From positions 2,829,579 to 2,893,578 of the forward strand of contig NZ_CP031841.1 in the NCBI RefSeq assembly GCF_003432385.1: a stretch of 64,000 bases of DNA, in the 5' to 3' direction. The stretch is from Breoghania sp. L-A4 (GTDB lineage: Bacteria; Pseudomonadota; Alphaproteobacteria; Rhizobiales; Stappiaceae). A model generated the notes under the pieces. The model had not been told where the DNA came from. It ran no database searches and saw only the letters and a list, made by a program, of their open reading frames with translations. The translations under genes and the position numbers were made by a program. Below are positions 56,360 to 64,000 of the stretch, one piece after another. Within the stretch, counting starts at the first letter, position 1, and every line of letters starts with the position of its first letter.

Positions 56360-57605
56360 ACCCGGCCCGGCGCCGTCACAGCCAGCCATCCCGGGGCGCG
56401 CGCGGCCGGTAATCCTGATCGCCGGCGACGGCCCAGTGCCAACCGGCTTCGCCCGCGTCCTGGAGAGCATCTTCGGCCGGCTGACCGGAGACTTCGACAT
56501 CCATCATCTCGGCGTCGGCCATTCCGGCGACCCCCACCCCCTGCCCTGGCCGGTCTATCCCGCCGGCGTGGTCGGCGACGACCAGTGGGGCGCCCATCGC
56601 ATCGCCGCGCTCGCCGACTGGATCAAGCCCGACCTGATCTTCATGATGAACGACTCCTGGGTGGTGTCGCAATGGCTGGAGGCGCTCGCGGCGGCGGAAC
56701 ACCGCCCGCCAGTCATCGCCTATCTTCCCGTCGACGCAGGCCCGGTCGATCCGCGCTTCGTCACCCGCTTCGACATGCTGGCGCACGCAATCGCCTACAC
56801 CCACACCGCCGCCGGACTGCTGCGCGATGCTCTCGGGCGGCACACGCAGCAAGCGCCCGGGTTCCGGGCGCCACCCGTCGGCGTCATTCCGCACGGGCTG
56901 GACGCGGATACATTCCACAATCTCGGAACGGATGCCAGGGCAACCGCCCGCGCCCGGATCTTTGCGGACAATTCCGAGTTTCAGAATGCCTTCATCGTGC
57001 TCAACGCCAACCGCAATCAGCCGCGCAAGCGCATCGACCTGACGATCCTCGGGTTCGCGGAGTTCGCCCGCGGCAAGCCGGAAACCGTCAAGCTGTTCCT
57101 GCACATGGGCGCGCGTGATCTGGGCTGGGATATTCCCGAGCTGGTGCGCCGTTATGGCATCGAGGACCGCACGCTGATGTCGACCGCGCAGGCCCACATG
57201 CCCGGTGTTTCGGAGGCGCATCTCAACCTCGTCTACAACGCCTGCGACGTCGGCGTGAACACGGCAGAGGCGGAAGGCTGGGGACTGGTCAGCCACGAGC
57301 ACGCGGCGACCGGTGCAGCCCAGATCGTCCCCGGCCACACGGCTTACAATGAGTTGTGGGATAACGCCGCGATCCGGCTGGAGCCGGCGCTGACCACCAT
57401 AGATCCCGGCACATCGACGGAGGCCAGGCTCATCGATCCGCGCGACCTGGCGGCCGCCCTTGAGCGCTGCTATTCGGATCAGGCTTATCTCGCGGAGATG
57501 GCGCGGCGGGCCGAGACATGGGCCCGCCGGCCCGAGTTCGCGTGGGACCGGATCGCCGCGCAATGGCGCGACATCATCGCAGCGGCGCTTTCAACACGGG
57601 TATGA
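56349..57605 (+). CDS. GT4-family glycosyltransferase
   Basis: A 418-residue GT-B fold enzyme. The N-lobe begins VILIAGDGPVPTGFARVLESI and the acceptor side ends with VGVIPHGLDADTFHNL. The C-lobe has LNANRNQPRKRIDLTILGFAEF and the nucleotide-sugar region AEAEGWGLVSHEHAATGAAQI, where GT4 enzymes have an ExxGxxxxE-type motif. Its start is TTG at 56349 within the end of the GH38 gene, so the two are translationally coupled. A glycosyltransferase next to an intracellular mannosidase suggests turnover or trimming of a mannose-containing glycan, which is inference. The gene ends 25 bases from the convergent ask gene. Confidence 0.85.
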   Translation: MLNRPGPAPSQPAIPGRARPVILIAGDGPVPTGFARVLESIFGRLTGDFDIHHLGVGHSGDPHPLPWPVYPAGVVGDDQWGAHRIAALADWIKPDLIFMMNDSWVVSQWLEALAAAEHRPPVIAYLPVDAGPVDPRFVTRFDMLAHAIAYTHTAAGLLRDALGRHTQQAPGFRAPPVGVIPHGLDADTFHNLGTDARATARARIFADNSEFQNAFIVLNANRNQPRKRIDLTILGFAEFARGKPETVKLFLHMGARDLGWDIPELVRRYGIEDRTLMSTAQAHMPGVSEAHLNLVYNACDVGVNTAEAEGWGLVSHEHAATGAAQIVPGHTAYNELWDNAAIRLEPALTTIDPGTSTEARLIDPRDLAAALERCYSDQAYLAEMARRAETWARRPEFAWDRIAAQWRDIIAAALSTRV

Positions 57606-57630
57606 AGGCGTCCGGTGCGACGCCGTCCCG

Positions 57631-59091
57631 TCATGCGGCGGAGCGCACCGCCGTGTCGTCGACGACGCAGGCGTCCCACGCCGCATCGTCGGTGGCCTCG
57701 ACAAGGGCTGCGTGCAGCGCCTGGATCGCCTTGTTCATCTGGTCGGCGCCGACGACGAACTGCACATCGACGGCCCGGCCGCCCTGATGCGTGGCGATCG
57801 GCACGATGTCCGCCTCGTCCAGAGCCCGCAGACCCTGATAGCCCGCCGAGATGCCCTTGAGATTGCGTCCAACGGCGGCGACCAGCGCGACCTTCTGGAT
57901 ATGCACGCGCGCCGAAGGATAGGCCTCGGCGATTTCATGCTCGACGCGCCGCACCGCCTTCAGCGAGGCGTCCAGATAGTGGGTGATGGTGTTGGCGTTG
58001 GAGTGTTTGGACACGATGCGCACCGCATGACGCGTCAGCGCCTTCAGGATGGTGGCGTCGTAGCCCTTGACCCCGACCATGTCCTGCTCGAACACCTCCA
58101 GCGCCAGCACGTTCAGCCCGGTCACGATCTCCACGCGCGCAACCCCGCCCAGATCGGCGTCGATCAGCGTGCCCGGATCGGCCGGCTCGAAGGCGTTGGC
58201 GACGCGCAGGGGAATGTCCGACTGGCGCAGGATCTTTGCCGCGCGCGGATGGATCGCCTCCATGCCCAGATTGGACAGGTGGTCCGCGACGTCGAAATTG
58301 GTCTGGCCGATCTTGCGCACGGCCTCCGCGCCGACGATCTTCGGGTCGGCGCTGGAGAGATGGAATTCCTTGTGGATCACCGCCTCGCGCGCCTTCGTCG
58401 CTGCAGCGAGCCGCGCAAAGGTGACCTCGGTGTAACCGCGGTCATAGAGGCGGATAAGCCCCTCGCGGCACTGCGCGTAGCCGGTGACGATGGGCAGTTC
58501 CGTCGTCAGATCGACATCGCGCAGCCCTTCCTCAATCCGCTCGTCCAGCGTCGGCTGACGCTCGTCGCGCCAGCCCGTCAGGTCGACGAAGCGCGCGTTG
58601 ACGCCCTTCCGCTGCAGCAGCAGCGCCGTGGTGTAGGCGGAATGGGTTTCGCCCAGCCCGGAGAGCAACTCGCGGATGGTCATCATGTGCTCGTCGAGCT
58701 GGAAATGACCGTAGGAGCACAGCCGCTGCAGATCGATCAGGCAGCTGCGCGCGCCCTCGATGCGCTCGCGGATGAAACCGTCGGCCGCGCGGCGGTCGGC
58801 CGGATGCTCGAGCAGCCGCGAGTGCACCTCGACCATCGCCTGCATGGTGCGGTCCAGCGCCTCGCTCCAGGCGTTGCTGCTGTCGGACGCCGCGAACAGA
58901 CCATAGACGCCGGGCGTGCCGGTCTTCTTGGCTTCCAGCAGCAAATCCGTGATCCCGCCATAGGCGGAGACGACGAATATCCGGTTGTACAGATCGGCGC
59001 CCTCGCGCCCTCCGAGCAACAGCGTATCCGTCAGCTCGTCGGTGCGGCTCATGGAGGTGCCGCCGATCTTTTCGACTGTATGGGTACTCAT
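57631..59091 (-). CDS. ask: ectoine-specific aspartate kinase
   Basis: A 486-residue aspartokinase of the Ask_Ect type. It starts MSTHTVEKIGGTSMSR, the KxGGTS nucleotide/substrate motif, and has IFVVSAYGGITDLLLEA, the EV(T)FARLAAAT segment and C-terminal ACT-like domains (RVANAFEPADPGTLI; VHIQKVALVAAVGRNLKG). It phosphorylates aspartate to feed L-aspartate-semialdehyde to EctB, and enzymes of this group are thought to be less feedback-sensitive than the housekeeping kinase. The start at 59091 is chosen because the motif-bearing N-terminus begins there. It is the last gene of ectABC-ask, 79 bases after ectC. Confidence 0.94.
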   Translation of the reverse strand: MSTHTVEKIGGTSMSRTDELTDTLLLGGREGADLYNRIFVVSAYGGITDLLLEAKKTGTPGVYGLFAASDSSNAWSEALDRTMQAMVEVHSRLLEHPADRRAADGFIRERIEGARSCLIDLQRLCSYGHFQLDEHMMTIRELLSGLGETHSAYTTALLLQRKGVNARFVDLTGWRDERQPTLDERIEEGLRDVDLTTELPIVTGYAQCREGLIRLYDRGYTEVTFARLAAATKAREAVIHKEFHLSSADPKIVGAEAVRKIGQTNFDVADHLSNLGMEAIHPRAAKILRQSDIPLRVANAFEPADPGTLIDADLGGVARVEIVTGLNVLALEVFEQDMVGVKGYDATILKALTRHAVRIVSKHSNANTITHYLDASLKAVRRVEHEIAEAYPSARVHIQKVALVAAVGRNLKGISAGYQGLRALDEADIVPIATHQGGRAVDVQFVVGADQMNKAIQALHAALVEATDDAAWDACVVDDTAVRSAA

Positions 59092-59170
59092 GACGTGCCT
59101 TCTTGCGGCGCGCGCCATGGGCGCGCGCTTGATTGCGGTGTGCGCGGCCAGGCGCCGCGGACGGGACGGA

Positions 59171-59560
59171 TCACGCTGCCGTGGCGGGCGCGTAGGATCC
59201 GTCGGCCTGATGGACTTCCGTGCCGGTGACCGGCGGATTGAAGCAGCACGCCAGAACCAGTTGTTCCTCGACGCGCAAGGTGTGCTTGTCGTGCTGGTCG
59301 AGCGCATACATCACGCCGGGGCGGATCTCGTGCGTCTCGCCGGTGGCCAGATCCTCGATCGATCCCTTGCCCGAGATGCAATAGACGCTCTCGAAATGGT
59401 TCTTGTAGTGGAACGTGTGCTCCGAACCGGGCTCGATGACGGTGATGTGGAAGCTGAAGCCCATGGAATCATCGGCCAGCAGCATGCGCACCGACGTCCA
59501 GCGCGCATCGGAGACGGCGCGGTCGGAATTCTTGAGCTCGTGAAAATCGCGAACGATCAT
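59171..59560 (-). CDS. ectC: L-ectoine synthase
   Basis: A 129-residue cupin that cyclises N-gamma-acetyl-diaminobutyrate to ectoine. The family features are all here: [14 protein letters not shown] at the N-terminus, [33 protein letters not shown] with the metal-binding Glu/Tyr/His region, and [27 protein letters not shown] near the end. Length equals that of known EctC proteins. It follows ectB by 11 bases. No ectD hydroxylase gene is in the window, so only ectoine, not hydroxyectoine, can be predicted from this locus. Confidence 0.97.
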   Translation of the reverse strand: MIVRDFHELKNSDRAVSDARWTSVRMLLADDSMGFSFHITVIEPGSEHTFHYKNHFESVYCISGKGSIEDLATGETHEIRPGVMYALDQHDKHTLRVEEQLVLACCFNPPVTGTEVHQADGSYAPATAA

Positions 59561-59571
59561 GAAGTGTCTCC

Positions 59572-60864
59572 TTACTCGGCCGCGGCGCTCAGGGGCGCGG
59601 CGCAGACCGAGACTGCATTTTCGAGGATATCGAGGCCAGCGGCGAACTGGTCCATCGGAATGGTCAGCGGCGCCAGCACCTTGACGACTTCGTCATGGGC
59701 GCCCGACGTCTCGATGATCAGGCCCTTGCGGAAACATTCCGCGCAGATATCGCTGGCCAGCTCTCCCGAGCCGACATCGATGCCGCGCATCATGCCGCGG
59801 CCCTTCAGCGTCGCGCCGGGAAGCAGCAGCGCGCGCATCGCGTCGAGCCGCTTCTCGAGGAAGGCGCCCTTCTCGCGCACCGTCCTGGCGAAGCTGTCGT
59901 CGGACCAGAATTTCTCAAGCGCCACCCGCGCCGTGACGAAGGCGTGGTTGTTGCCGCGGAAGGTGCCGTTGTGCTCGGCCGGCTTCCAGATGTCGAGCTC
60001 GGGCCGGATCAGCAGCGCCGCGAAGGGCAGTCCCATGCCCGAGAGCGACTTGGCCATCGGGATCATGTCGGGAACGATGCCGAAATCATCGAAGCTGAAG
60101 AAGCTGCCCGTGCGGCCGATGCCGGCTTGGATGTCATCGACGATCAGCAGCGCGCCATGCTTACGCGCGATCCGGGCGATGCCCTGCATCCACGTCTTCG
60201 AAGCGGCATTCAGGCCGCCCTCGCCCTGAACCGGCTCGACGATGAAGGCAGCGGGCGCATCGATGCCGCTGGAGGGATTGTCGAGCAGCATCTCGATCTG
60301 CGCCAGCGTGTCCGCATCCGCGCCGAAGGCGCCCTCATAGGGCATGCGCGCGGTGCCGCTGAGCGGCGCGCCGGCGCCTTCGCGTTTGCCGGCGTTGCCG
60401 GTGGCGCTCAGCGCGCCCAGCGTCATGCCGTGGAAGCCGTTGGTAAAGGCGATGATGGTCTGGCGGCCGGTCACCTTGCGCGCCAGCTTCAAGGCGGCCT
60501 CGACCGCATTGGTGCCGGTGGGACCGGTGAACATGATCTTGTGATCCATGCGGCGCGGCTCGAGCACCAGGCGCTCAAACGTCTCGATGAAGGCGGCCTT
60601 GGCCTCGGTGAACATGTCGAGCCCGTGCGCGACGCCGTCGGCGCTGATGTAGTCGATCAGCGCGGCCTTCATGTCGGGATCGTTGTGGCCGTAGTTGAGC
60701 GTCGAGCAGCCGGCGAGAAAGTCGGTATACTCGCGGCCGTCGCTGGTGCGCAGCGTGGCGTTGCTGGCGGAGGAGAAGACGACGGGGAAGCTGCGGCAAT
60801 AGCTGCGCGCTTCCGACTCACGCCGATCGAACACAGCCGTATCGGCCGTTGAAACGGTGGTCAT
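59572..60864 (-). CDS. ectB: diaminobutyrate-2-oxoglutarate transaminase
   Basis: A 430-residue PLP-dependent class III aminotransferase that converts aspartate semialdehyde to 2,4-diaminobutyrate using glutamate. Seen in order: [32 protein letters not shown], the cofactor-binding [18 protein letters not shown] and [24 protein letters not shown], the Asp of [13 protein letters not shown], the PLP-lysine in [12 protein letters not shown], and the [11 protein letters not shown] segment. Length and motif spacing are normal. It lies 48 bases after ectA. Confidence 0.97.
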   Translation of the reverse strand: MTTVSTADTAVFDRRESEARSYCRSFPVVFSSASNATLRTSDGREYTDFLAGCSTLNYGHNDPDMKAALIDYISADGVAHGLDMFTEAKAAFIETFERLVLEPRRMDHKIMFTGPTGTNAVEAALKLARKVTGRQTIIAFTNGFHGMTLGALSATGNAGKREGAGAPLSGTARMPYEGAFGADADTLAQIEMLLDNPSSGIDAPAAFIVEPVQGEGGLNAASKTWMQGIARIARKHGALLIVDDIQAGIGRTGSFFSFDDFGIVPDMIPMAKSLSGMGLPFAALLIRPELDIWKPAEHNGTFRGNNHAFVTARVALEKFWSDDSFARTVREKGAFLEKRLDAMRALLLPGATLKGRGMMRGIDVGSGELASDICAECFRKGLIIETSGAHDEVVKVLAPLTIPMDQFAAGLDILENAVSVCAAPLSAAAE

Positions 60865-60912
60865 GGAAACCTCGTTGGTTTGATGTATCGGGAACGGACG
60901 CGACGGCGCCGA

Positions 60913-61461
60913 TCAGGCGGCAGCGACCTTGCGGTCGCCGAACGCGCCGATCGTCACCATGTACTCGGTGGCGTGGCGTCCTTCGAAATGCTCGTCGCGG
61001 ACGAAATGCGCGTCTGAATCAAGCGGCGCGTCCATCATATCGGCGATGCGGTTGAACAGCGCCCAGCTTGCGGCATTGTCGCGGGTGATCGTGGTCTTCA
61101 GCCGCCTCACGCCGTCGCAGCTCTTCCGCGCCAGCAGCTCCAGCAGCATCTTCTTGGCGACGCCGCGGCCGCGCGCCGCCTCGGAGACGGCGACCTGCCA
61201 GACAAACAGCACCTCGGGATCGGACGGCAGGCGATAGGCCGATACCCAGCCGACGATCTCGCCGTCGAGCTCCGCCACCACGCAGGTGTCCGCGAAATGA
61301 TCGCACTGCAGCAGGTTGCAGTACATCGAATTGTCGTCGAGCGGGCCGCAGTCGCTGATCAGTTGCCAAACCGCCGCACCATCGGACGACTCGGGTGGCC
61401 GCAGCGTGAGCGCGCGCGCATTGGTCTTCCGGGGTTCGTTTCGAATGATGTTCAAGCGCAT
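60913..61461 (-). CDS. ectA: L-2,4-diaminobutyric acid acetyltransferase
   Basis: A 182-residue GNAT-fold enzyme that acetylates diaminobutyrate at the gamma amino group with acetyl-CoA. LRPPESSDGAAVWQLISDCGPLDDNSMYCNLLQCDHF is the recognisable N-terminal substrate region, and VAVSEAARGRGVAKKMLLELL is the acetyl-CoA binding loop, followed by TTITRDNAASWALFNRIAD. It is the first gene of the operon; AGGAGA sits upstream of its ATG at 61461. The region before it is strikingly AT-rich and carries an inverted repeat, fitting osmotic and regulator control. Confidence 0.97.
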   Translation of the reverse strand: MRLNIIRNEPRKTNARALTLRPPESSDGAAVWQLISDCGPLDDNSMYCNLLQCDHFADTCVVAELDGEIVGWVSAYRLPSDPEVLFVWQVAVSEAARGRGVAKKMLLELLARKSCDGVRRLKTTITRDNAASWALFNRIADMMDAPLDSDAHFVRDEHFEGRHATEYMVTIGAFGDRKVAAA

Positions 61462-61506
61462 GGGATCTCCTGATTTTTCTTCTGTGCAAACAATAGGGAT
61501 TCGAAA

Positions 61507-61528
61507 ATAGTTTTCAATAACAAACTAT
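61507..61528. promoter_or_regulatory. inverted repeat in the ectA-ectR intergenic region
   Basis: Perfect 7-bp arms ATAGTTT and AAACTAT with an 8-base centre, 45 bases upstream of the ectA start. The surrounding 61495-61660 is far more AT-rich than the rest of the window. The repeat is the best candidate for binding by the divergent MarR-type regulator; EctR regulators are known to bind palindromes at ectA promoters. Confidence 0.55.
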
Positions 61529-61735
61529 ATTTAATTCGCAATAACACTCCTGCATCCTCTAACATTCTGATTTAACTGCGATTATTCAGCAATTCGCGCA
61601 ATTTCAATCGTTAATATAATTTAGATTTAAAACAGTTTCCTCTCAGTACACAGAATGAGATGGTTCGGACTCCGAAAAACCTGTTGCGCAGGCTTGACCT
61701 ATGGAGAAAAATCGACGAACAGGACGCCGCGATGC

Positions 61736-62314
61736 ATGGATAAGGGCCTGACAGATATGGAAGATCGCGCGCTCAGCTGCCTGCTGGCCTTGCGCCGAGT
61801 GCTCGGCGCCGCCGAGCGCAACGACCGCGCGCTCGCCCGCGCCACCGGCCTGACCACGGCGCAGCTTCTGGTCCTGCGCATCATCGAGGACGCCGGCGAG
61901 ATCACGCCGAAGATCATCGCCTCGCGGGCCGGCGTGGCGCCGGCGAGCGCCACCGCGCTGATCGAGAAGCTGGCGCAGTTCGGCTACGTGCGGCGCAGGC
62001 GCAGCGCGACGGACCGCCGCAAGTACTGGGTTTCGCTCACCGAGAACGGCGCCGCCGCCCTGCATTCGGCGCCCGACCCGCTGCACGAGCGGTTCACCGA
62101 TGCCTTCGCGACCATTCCGGGCTGGGAGCAGGCGATGCTGCTGGCAGCCCTCGAGCGCACCGCGGCCCTGGTGGCCGACGAGGAGCGCCCGGCAGGCGGT
62201 GAACACAACCTGCTGTCCGGCGCCCTGTCGTTCGCCCCGGAACCGGCTGCCGACACCAAGGCGGGCGACGACAAAACGGATGCTGCGGAAAGCACCGGCG
62301 CGCGCCTCCCCTGA
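61736..62314 (+). CDS. ectR: MarR-family regulator of ectoine synthesis (EctR-like)
   Basis: A 192-residue winged-helix protein divergent from ectA. The core has LRRVLGAAERNDRALARATGLTTAQLLVLRII, then ITPKIIASRAGVAPASATALIEKLAQFGYVRRRRSATDRRKYWVSLT, a standard MarR DNA-binding domain with its wing. After the domain comes an Ala/Pro-rich tail not needed for the fold. EctR proteins of this family repress ect operons in other bacteria, and the position next to ectABC-ask makes the same role likely here. The ATG at 61736 is preferred; one at 61757 with AAGG upstream is possible, while the longest frame from 61655 lacks support. Confidence 0.85.
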   Translation: MDKGLTDMEDRALSCLLALRRVLGAAERNDRALARATGLTTAQLLVLRIIEDAGEITPKIIASRAGVAPASATALIEKLAQFGYVRRRRSATDRRKYWVSLTENGAAALHSAPDPLHERFTDAFATIPGWEQAMLLAALERTAALVADEERPAGGEHNLLSGALSFAPEPAADTKAGDDKTDAAESTGARLP

Positions 62315-62379
62315 CGCCAGACACCAGCGCACGCAAGAACATGCGCGGCGTGAAGTCTGACGATTTCAAGGGGATGGAA

Positions 62380-62455
62380 TGGTGGGCGGTGAGAGACTCG
62401 AACTCCCGACATCCTCGGTGTAAACGAGGCGCTCTACCAACTGAGCTAACCGCCC
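62380..62455 (-). tRNA. tRNA-Val (anticodon UAC)
   Basis: The minus strand folds as a complete tRNA of 76 bases including an encoded CCA: acceptor GGGCGGT pairing with ACCGCCC, discriminator A, D-arm with GCTCAGTTGGTAGAGC, an anticodon stem CCTCG/CGAGG with loop TTTACAC whose anticodon is TAC (valine, GUA codons), and a T-arm with GGGAGTTCGAGTCTCTC. The order tRNA-Val - hupB - lon is a conserved core arrangement in related genomes. Confidence 0.97.
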
Positions 62456-62607
62456 CGGGCGCGCGCGTATGGCGCATCTGCGGCCCAGATATCCGTTCGT
62501 TTAGGCGTAACAGAGCCCGAAAGCAAGCCTCGCGGCGGCTTTCCCCGGCAAATCGGGAGGAAGGCCGGCGCGCCCGGCGCGTGCGCGGTTTCATCACCCG
62601 GCACATG

Positions 62608-62644
62608 AAAACCCCCGCGCCCCGAAAAGGGCCGCGGGGGTTTT
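62608..62644. terminator. bidirectional intrinsic terminator downstream of hupB
   Basis: Perfect 12-bp arms AAAACCCCCGCG and CGCGGGGGTTTT around a 13-base loop. The A-run on one side and T-run on the other let it stop transcription from either direction. The 368 bases between tRNA-Val and hupB (62456-62823) hold nothing else that I can support. Confidence 0.85.
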
Positions 62645-62823
62645 CAGTCTCGCTGTCGATCTCACGAATTTCGCCGCGCATTGGCCTCACGTCGACGCGG
62701 CGCCACCCTGGCGAGATCGGTTCCGTCTCAGACCTGGACCCGTGCCCTGTGGCCGATGAAAGACCATGTTTGGCACCCTGAGGCGCCGCCCGGCTCGCAT
62801 CGATCCAGGGGCGACGGCGTCAA

Positions 62824-63099
62824 CTAGCTGTTGACGGCGTCCTTCAGGCCCTTGCCGGCCTTGAACTTCGGCGTCTTGGAAGCCGGGATCTGGATCGTTT
62901 CGCCGGTGCGCGGGTTACGGCCCTCGGTCGCAGCGCGAGCGGAAACGGTGAAATTGCCAAAGCCGATAATCCGGACTTCACCACCGCCCTTCAGCGTCTC
63001 GGTGATCGCTTCAAAGGCACCGTCCACGGCTTCACCAGCCTGGGCCTTCGAGAGGCCGCTCTTTTCAGCGACGGCGGCGACGAGATCATTTTTATTCAT
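62824..63099 (-). CDS. hupB: DNA-binding protein HU
   Basis: A 91-residue HU-family nucleoid protein. MNKNDLVAAVAEKSGLSKAQAGEAVDGAF forms the dimer helices, and GGGEVRIIGFGNFTVSARAATEGRNPRTG leads into the DNA-contacting arm, closing with SKTPKFKAGKGLKDAVNS. It bends and compacts DNA as a dimer. The start at 63099 is used since AAAGGGA lies just before it; five extra residues from 63114 do not fit the family. It lies downstream of lon on the same strand, separated by the lon terminator and about 235 bases holding its promoter. Confidence 0.98.
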   Translation of the reverse strand: MNKNDLVAAVAEKSGLSKAQAGEAVDGAFEAITETLKGGGEVRIIGFGNFTVSARAATEGRNPRTGETIQIPASKTPKFKAGKGLKDAVNS

Positions 63100-63334
63100 A
63101 ACAGTCCCTTTCATCCAAATGGCGGATTACCAACGATTCGCATCTCTATCCGCGAAGCGACAGTCCGGCGATTTGCACCGGAAGGCAAGGTAAATTCGCA
63201 GAAATCAGCCATTTTTTGGAAAAACACACCGCCAATTGGGGATAGTGTGTACGAATTCGACACCGGCACCCCGGACGCGCTGCACTTGGGCGGACAATTC
63301 CAATGCCCGCAAGGCCACAAGTCCGCATTCCGGC

Positions 63335-63377
63335 AAACAAAAACGCCGTGCGAGACATCTTCATGTCCGGCACGGCG
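63335..63377 (-). terminator. intrinsic terminator of lon
   Basis: Read on the minus strand, a 15-bp hairpin (13 pairs, CGCCGTGC at the base, tetraloop GAAG at 63357-63360) is followed directly by TTTTTGTTT. It starts about 80 bases after the lon stop codon. Confidence 0.85.
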
Positions 63378-63459
63378 ATTTCATGTCACATGGCGCCCCA
63401 GGGACGGCCAAACGCGCAAGCCAGCCACCGCGGCCGGACACGCCGGCCGCGGGCCTTGA

Positions 63460-63999
63460 TCAATGCGCGGTCAGAGCCGAGGGATCATCCTCGGCGGCGA
63501 CCACCGGCGTTTCCTTGGCGGCCGCATCCGCGTCCCATTCGATGGGTTCTGGCATGCGCACCAGCGCATGTTCCAGCACCTGCCCAACGGTGGAGACCGG
63601 AATGATTTCCATCTCGCTCTTTACGTTGTCCGGAATCTCCGCCAGATCCTTGGCGTTCTCATCCGGGATGAGCACGGTCTTGATGCCGCCGCGCAGCGCC
63701 GCCAGCAGTTTTTCCTTCAAACCGCCGATCGGCAGGATGCGGCCGCGCAGGGTGATTTCACCCGTCATCGCCACGTCCCGGCGCACCGGAATGCCGGTCA
63801 TGGTGGAGACGACCGCCGTCACCATGCCGATGCCCGCCGACGGTCCGTCCTTGGGCGTGGCGCCCTCCGGAACGTGCACGTGGATGTCGCGCTTGTCGAA
63901 GAGCGGCGGCTCGATGCCGAAATCGATGGCCCGCGACTTCACATAGGAGTTCGCGGCGGAAATCGATTCCTTCATCACGTCACGCAGATTGCCCGTCAC
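63460..63999 (-). CDS. lon: ATP-dependent protease La, C-terminal part
   Basis: The last 179 residues of Lon; the rest lies beyond the right edge. This is the proteolytic domain with its Ser-Lys dyad: the Ser in [11 protein letters not shown] and the Lys in [12 protein letters not shown], separated by the usual [12 protein letters not shown]. The tail after the domain ([19 protein letters not shown] and on) is the acidic C-terminus common in alphaproteobacterial Lon. It degrades misfolded and regulatory proteins in the cytoplasm. Confidence 0.98.
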   Translation of the reverse strand: MTGNLRDVMKESISAANSYVKSRAIDFGIEPPLFDKRDIHVHVPEGATPKDGPSAGIGMVTAVVSTMTGIPVRRDVAMTGEITLRGRILPIGGLKEKLLAALRGGIKTVLIPDENAKDLAEIPDNVKSEMEIIPVSTVGQVLEHALVRMPEPIEWDADAAAKETPVVAAEDDPSALTAH

Positions 64000-64000
64000 C

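Noticed and set aside
62380-62455. tRNA-Val as the attachment site of a genomic island carrying the cluster
   Set aside because: No integrase and no second copy of the tRNA 3' end were seen in the window, and core-like ectoine genes lie between.

Overview
The window is about 64 kb of GC-rich DNA. It reads as an alphaproteobacterium, most likely a marine or halotolerant member of the Hyphomicrobiales (Stappia/Labrenzia-like). This rests on the lon - hupB - tRNA-Val order at the right edge, a full ectoine operon with its own aspartate kinase, a DUF1127 protein, and REP-like palindromes. The genus is an inference. The left 39 kb is a large trans-AT polyketide synthase / NRPS cluster that continues beyond the left edge.

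Region 1 (1-38984) is the biosynthetic cluster. It opens with the end of an ECH1-type enoyl-CoA hydratase and a SnoaL-like protein. Two giant synthase genes follow, gene A (704-20789) and gene B (20782-37733), overlapping by 8 nt. Gene A reads KS-KR-ACP | KS-DH-KR-ACP | KS-[ACP-like insert]-ECH2-ACP-ACP | KS-DH-KR-ACP | KS-KR-cMT-ACP. Gene B reads KS-DH-KR-ACP | KS-[ACP-like insert]-KR-ACP | C-A(Gly)-PCP | KS-ACP | C-PCP-A(Ser)-C/E-like. No module has an AT. A two-helix membrane protein and one stand-alone acyltransferase-family protein close the cluster. ECH1, ECH2 and the tandem ACPs predict a beta-branch at module 3. I do not recognise the product.

Both synthase genes are cut by apparent frameshifts inside domains. 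Including three genes elsewhere, I count 12 such breaks. Each is explained by one missing base, several of them in or beside short runs of one base. I treat them as sequence errors and list the PKS pieces separately so that coordinates stay faithful to the given bases.

Region 2 (39009-43637) holds two tandem secreted paralogues of unknown function, a pair of REP-like palindromes, and a type I secretion ABC transporter plus membrane fusion protein. Region 3 (43859-50302) holds a MarR regulator divergent from homogentisate dioxygenase hmgA with a strong palindrome between them, a two-gene operon (a Tat-exported protein, perhaps of nitroreductase fold, and an MddA-like membrane methyltransferase), a DUF1127 protein, a GlxA-type regulator, and a membrane protein. 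Region 4 (50368-57605) holds a frameshifted bifunctional beta-oxidation enzyme, an internally duplicated small protein, and a divergent GH38 mannosidase / GT4 glycosyltransferase pair.

Region 5 (57631-62314) is ectABC-ask with a divergent MarR-type regulator (ectR). An AT-rich intergenic stretch with an inverted repeat lies between them. Region 6 (62380-64000) is conserved core: tRNA-Val(UAC), hupB and the 3' end of lon, with two clear terminators.
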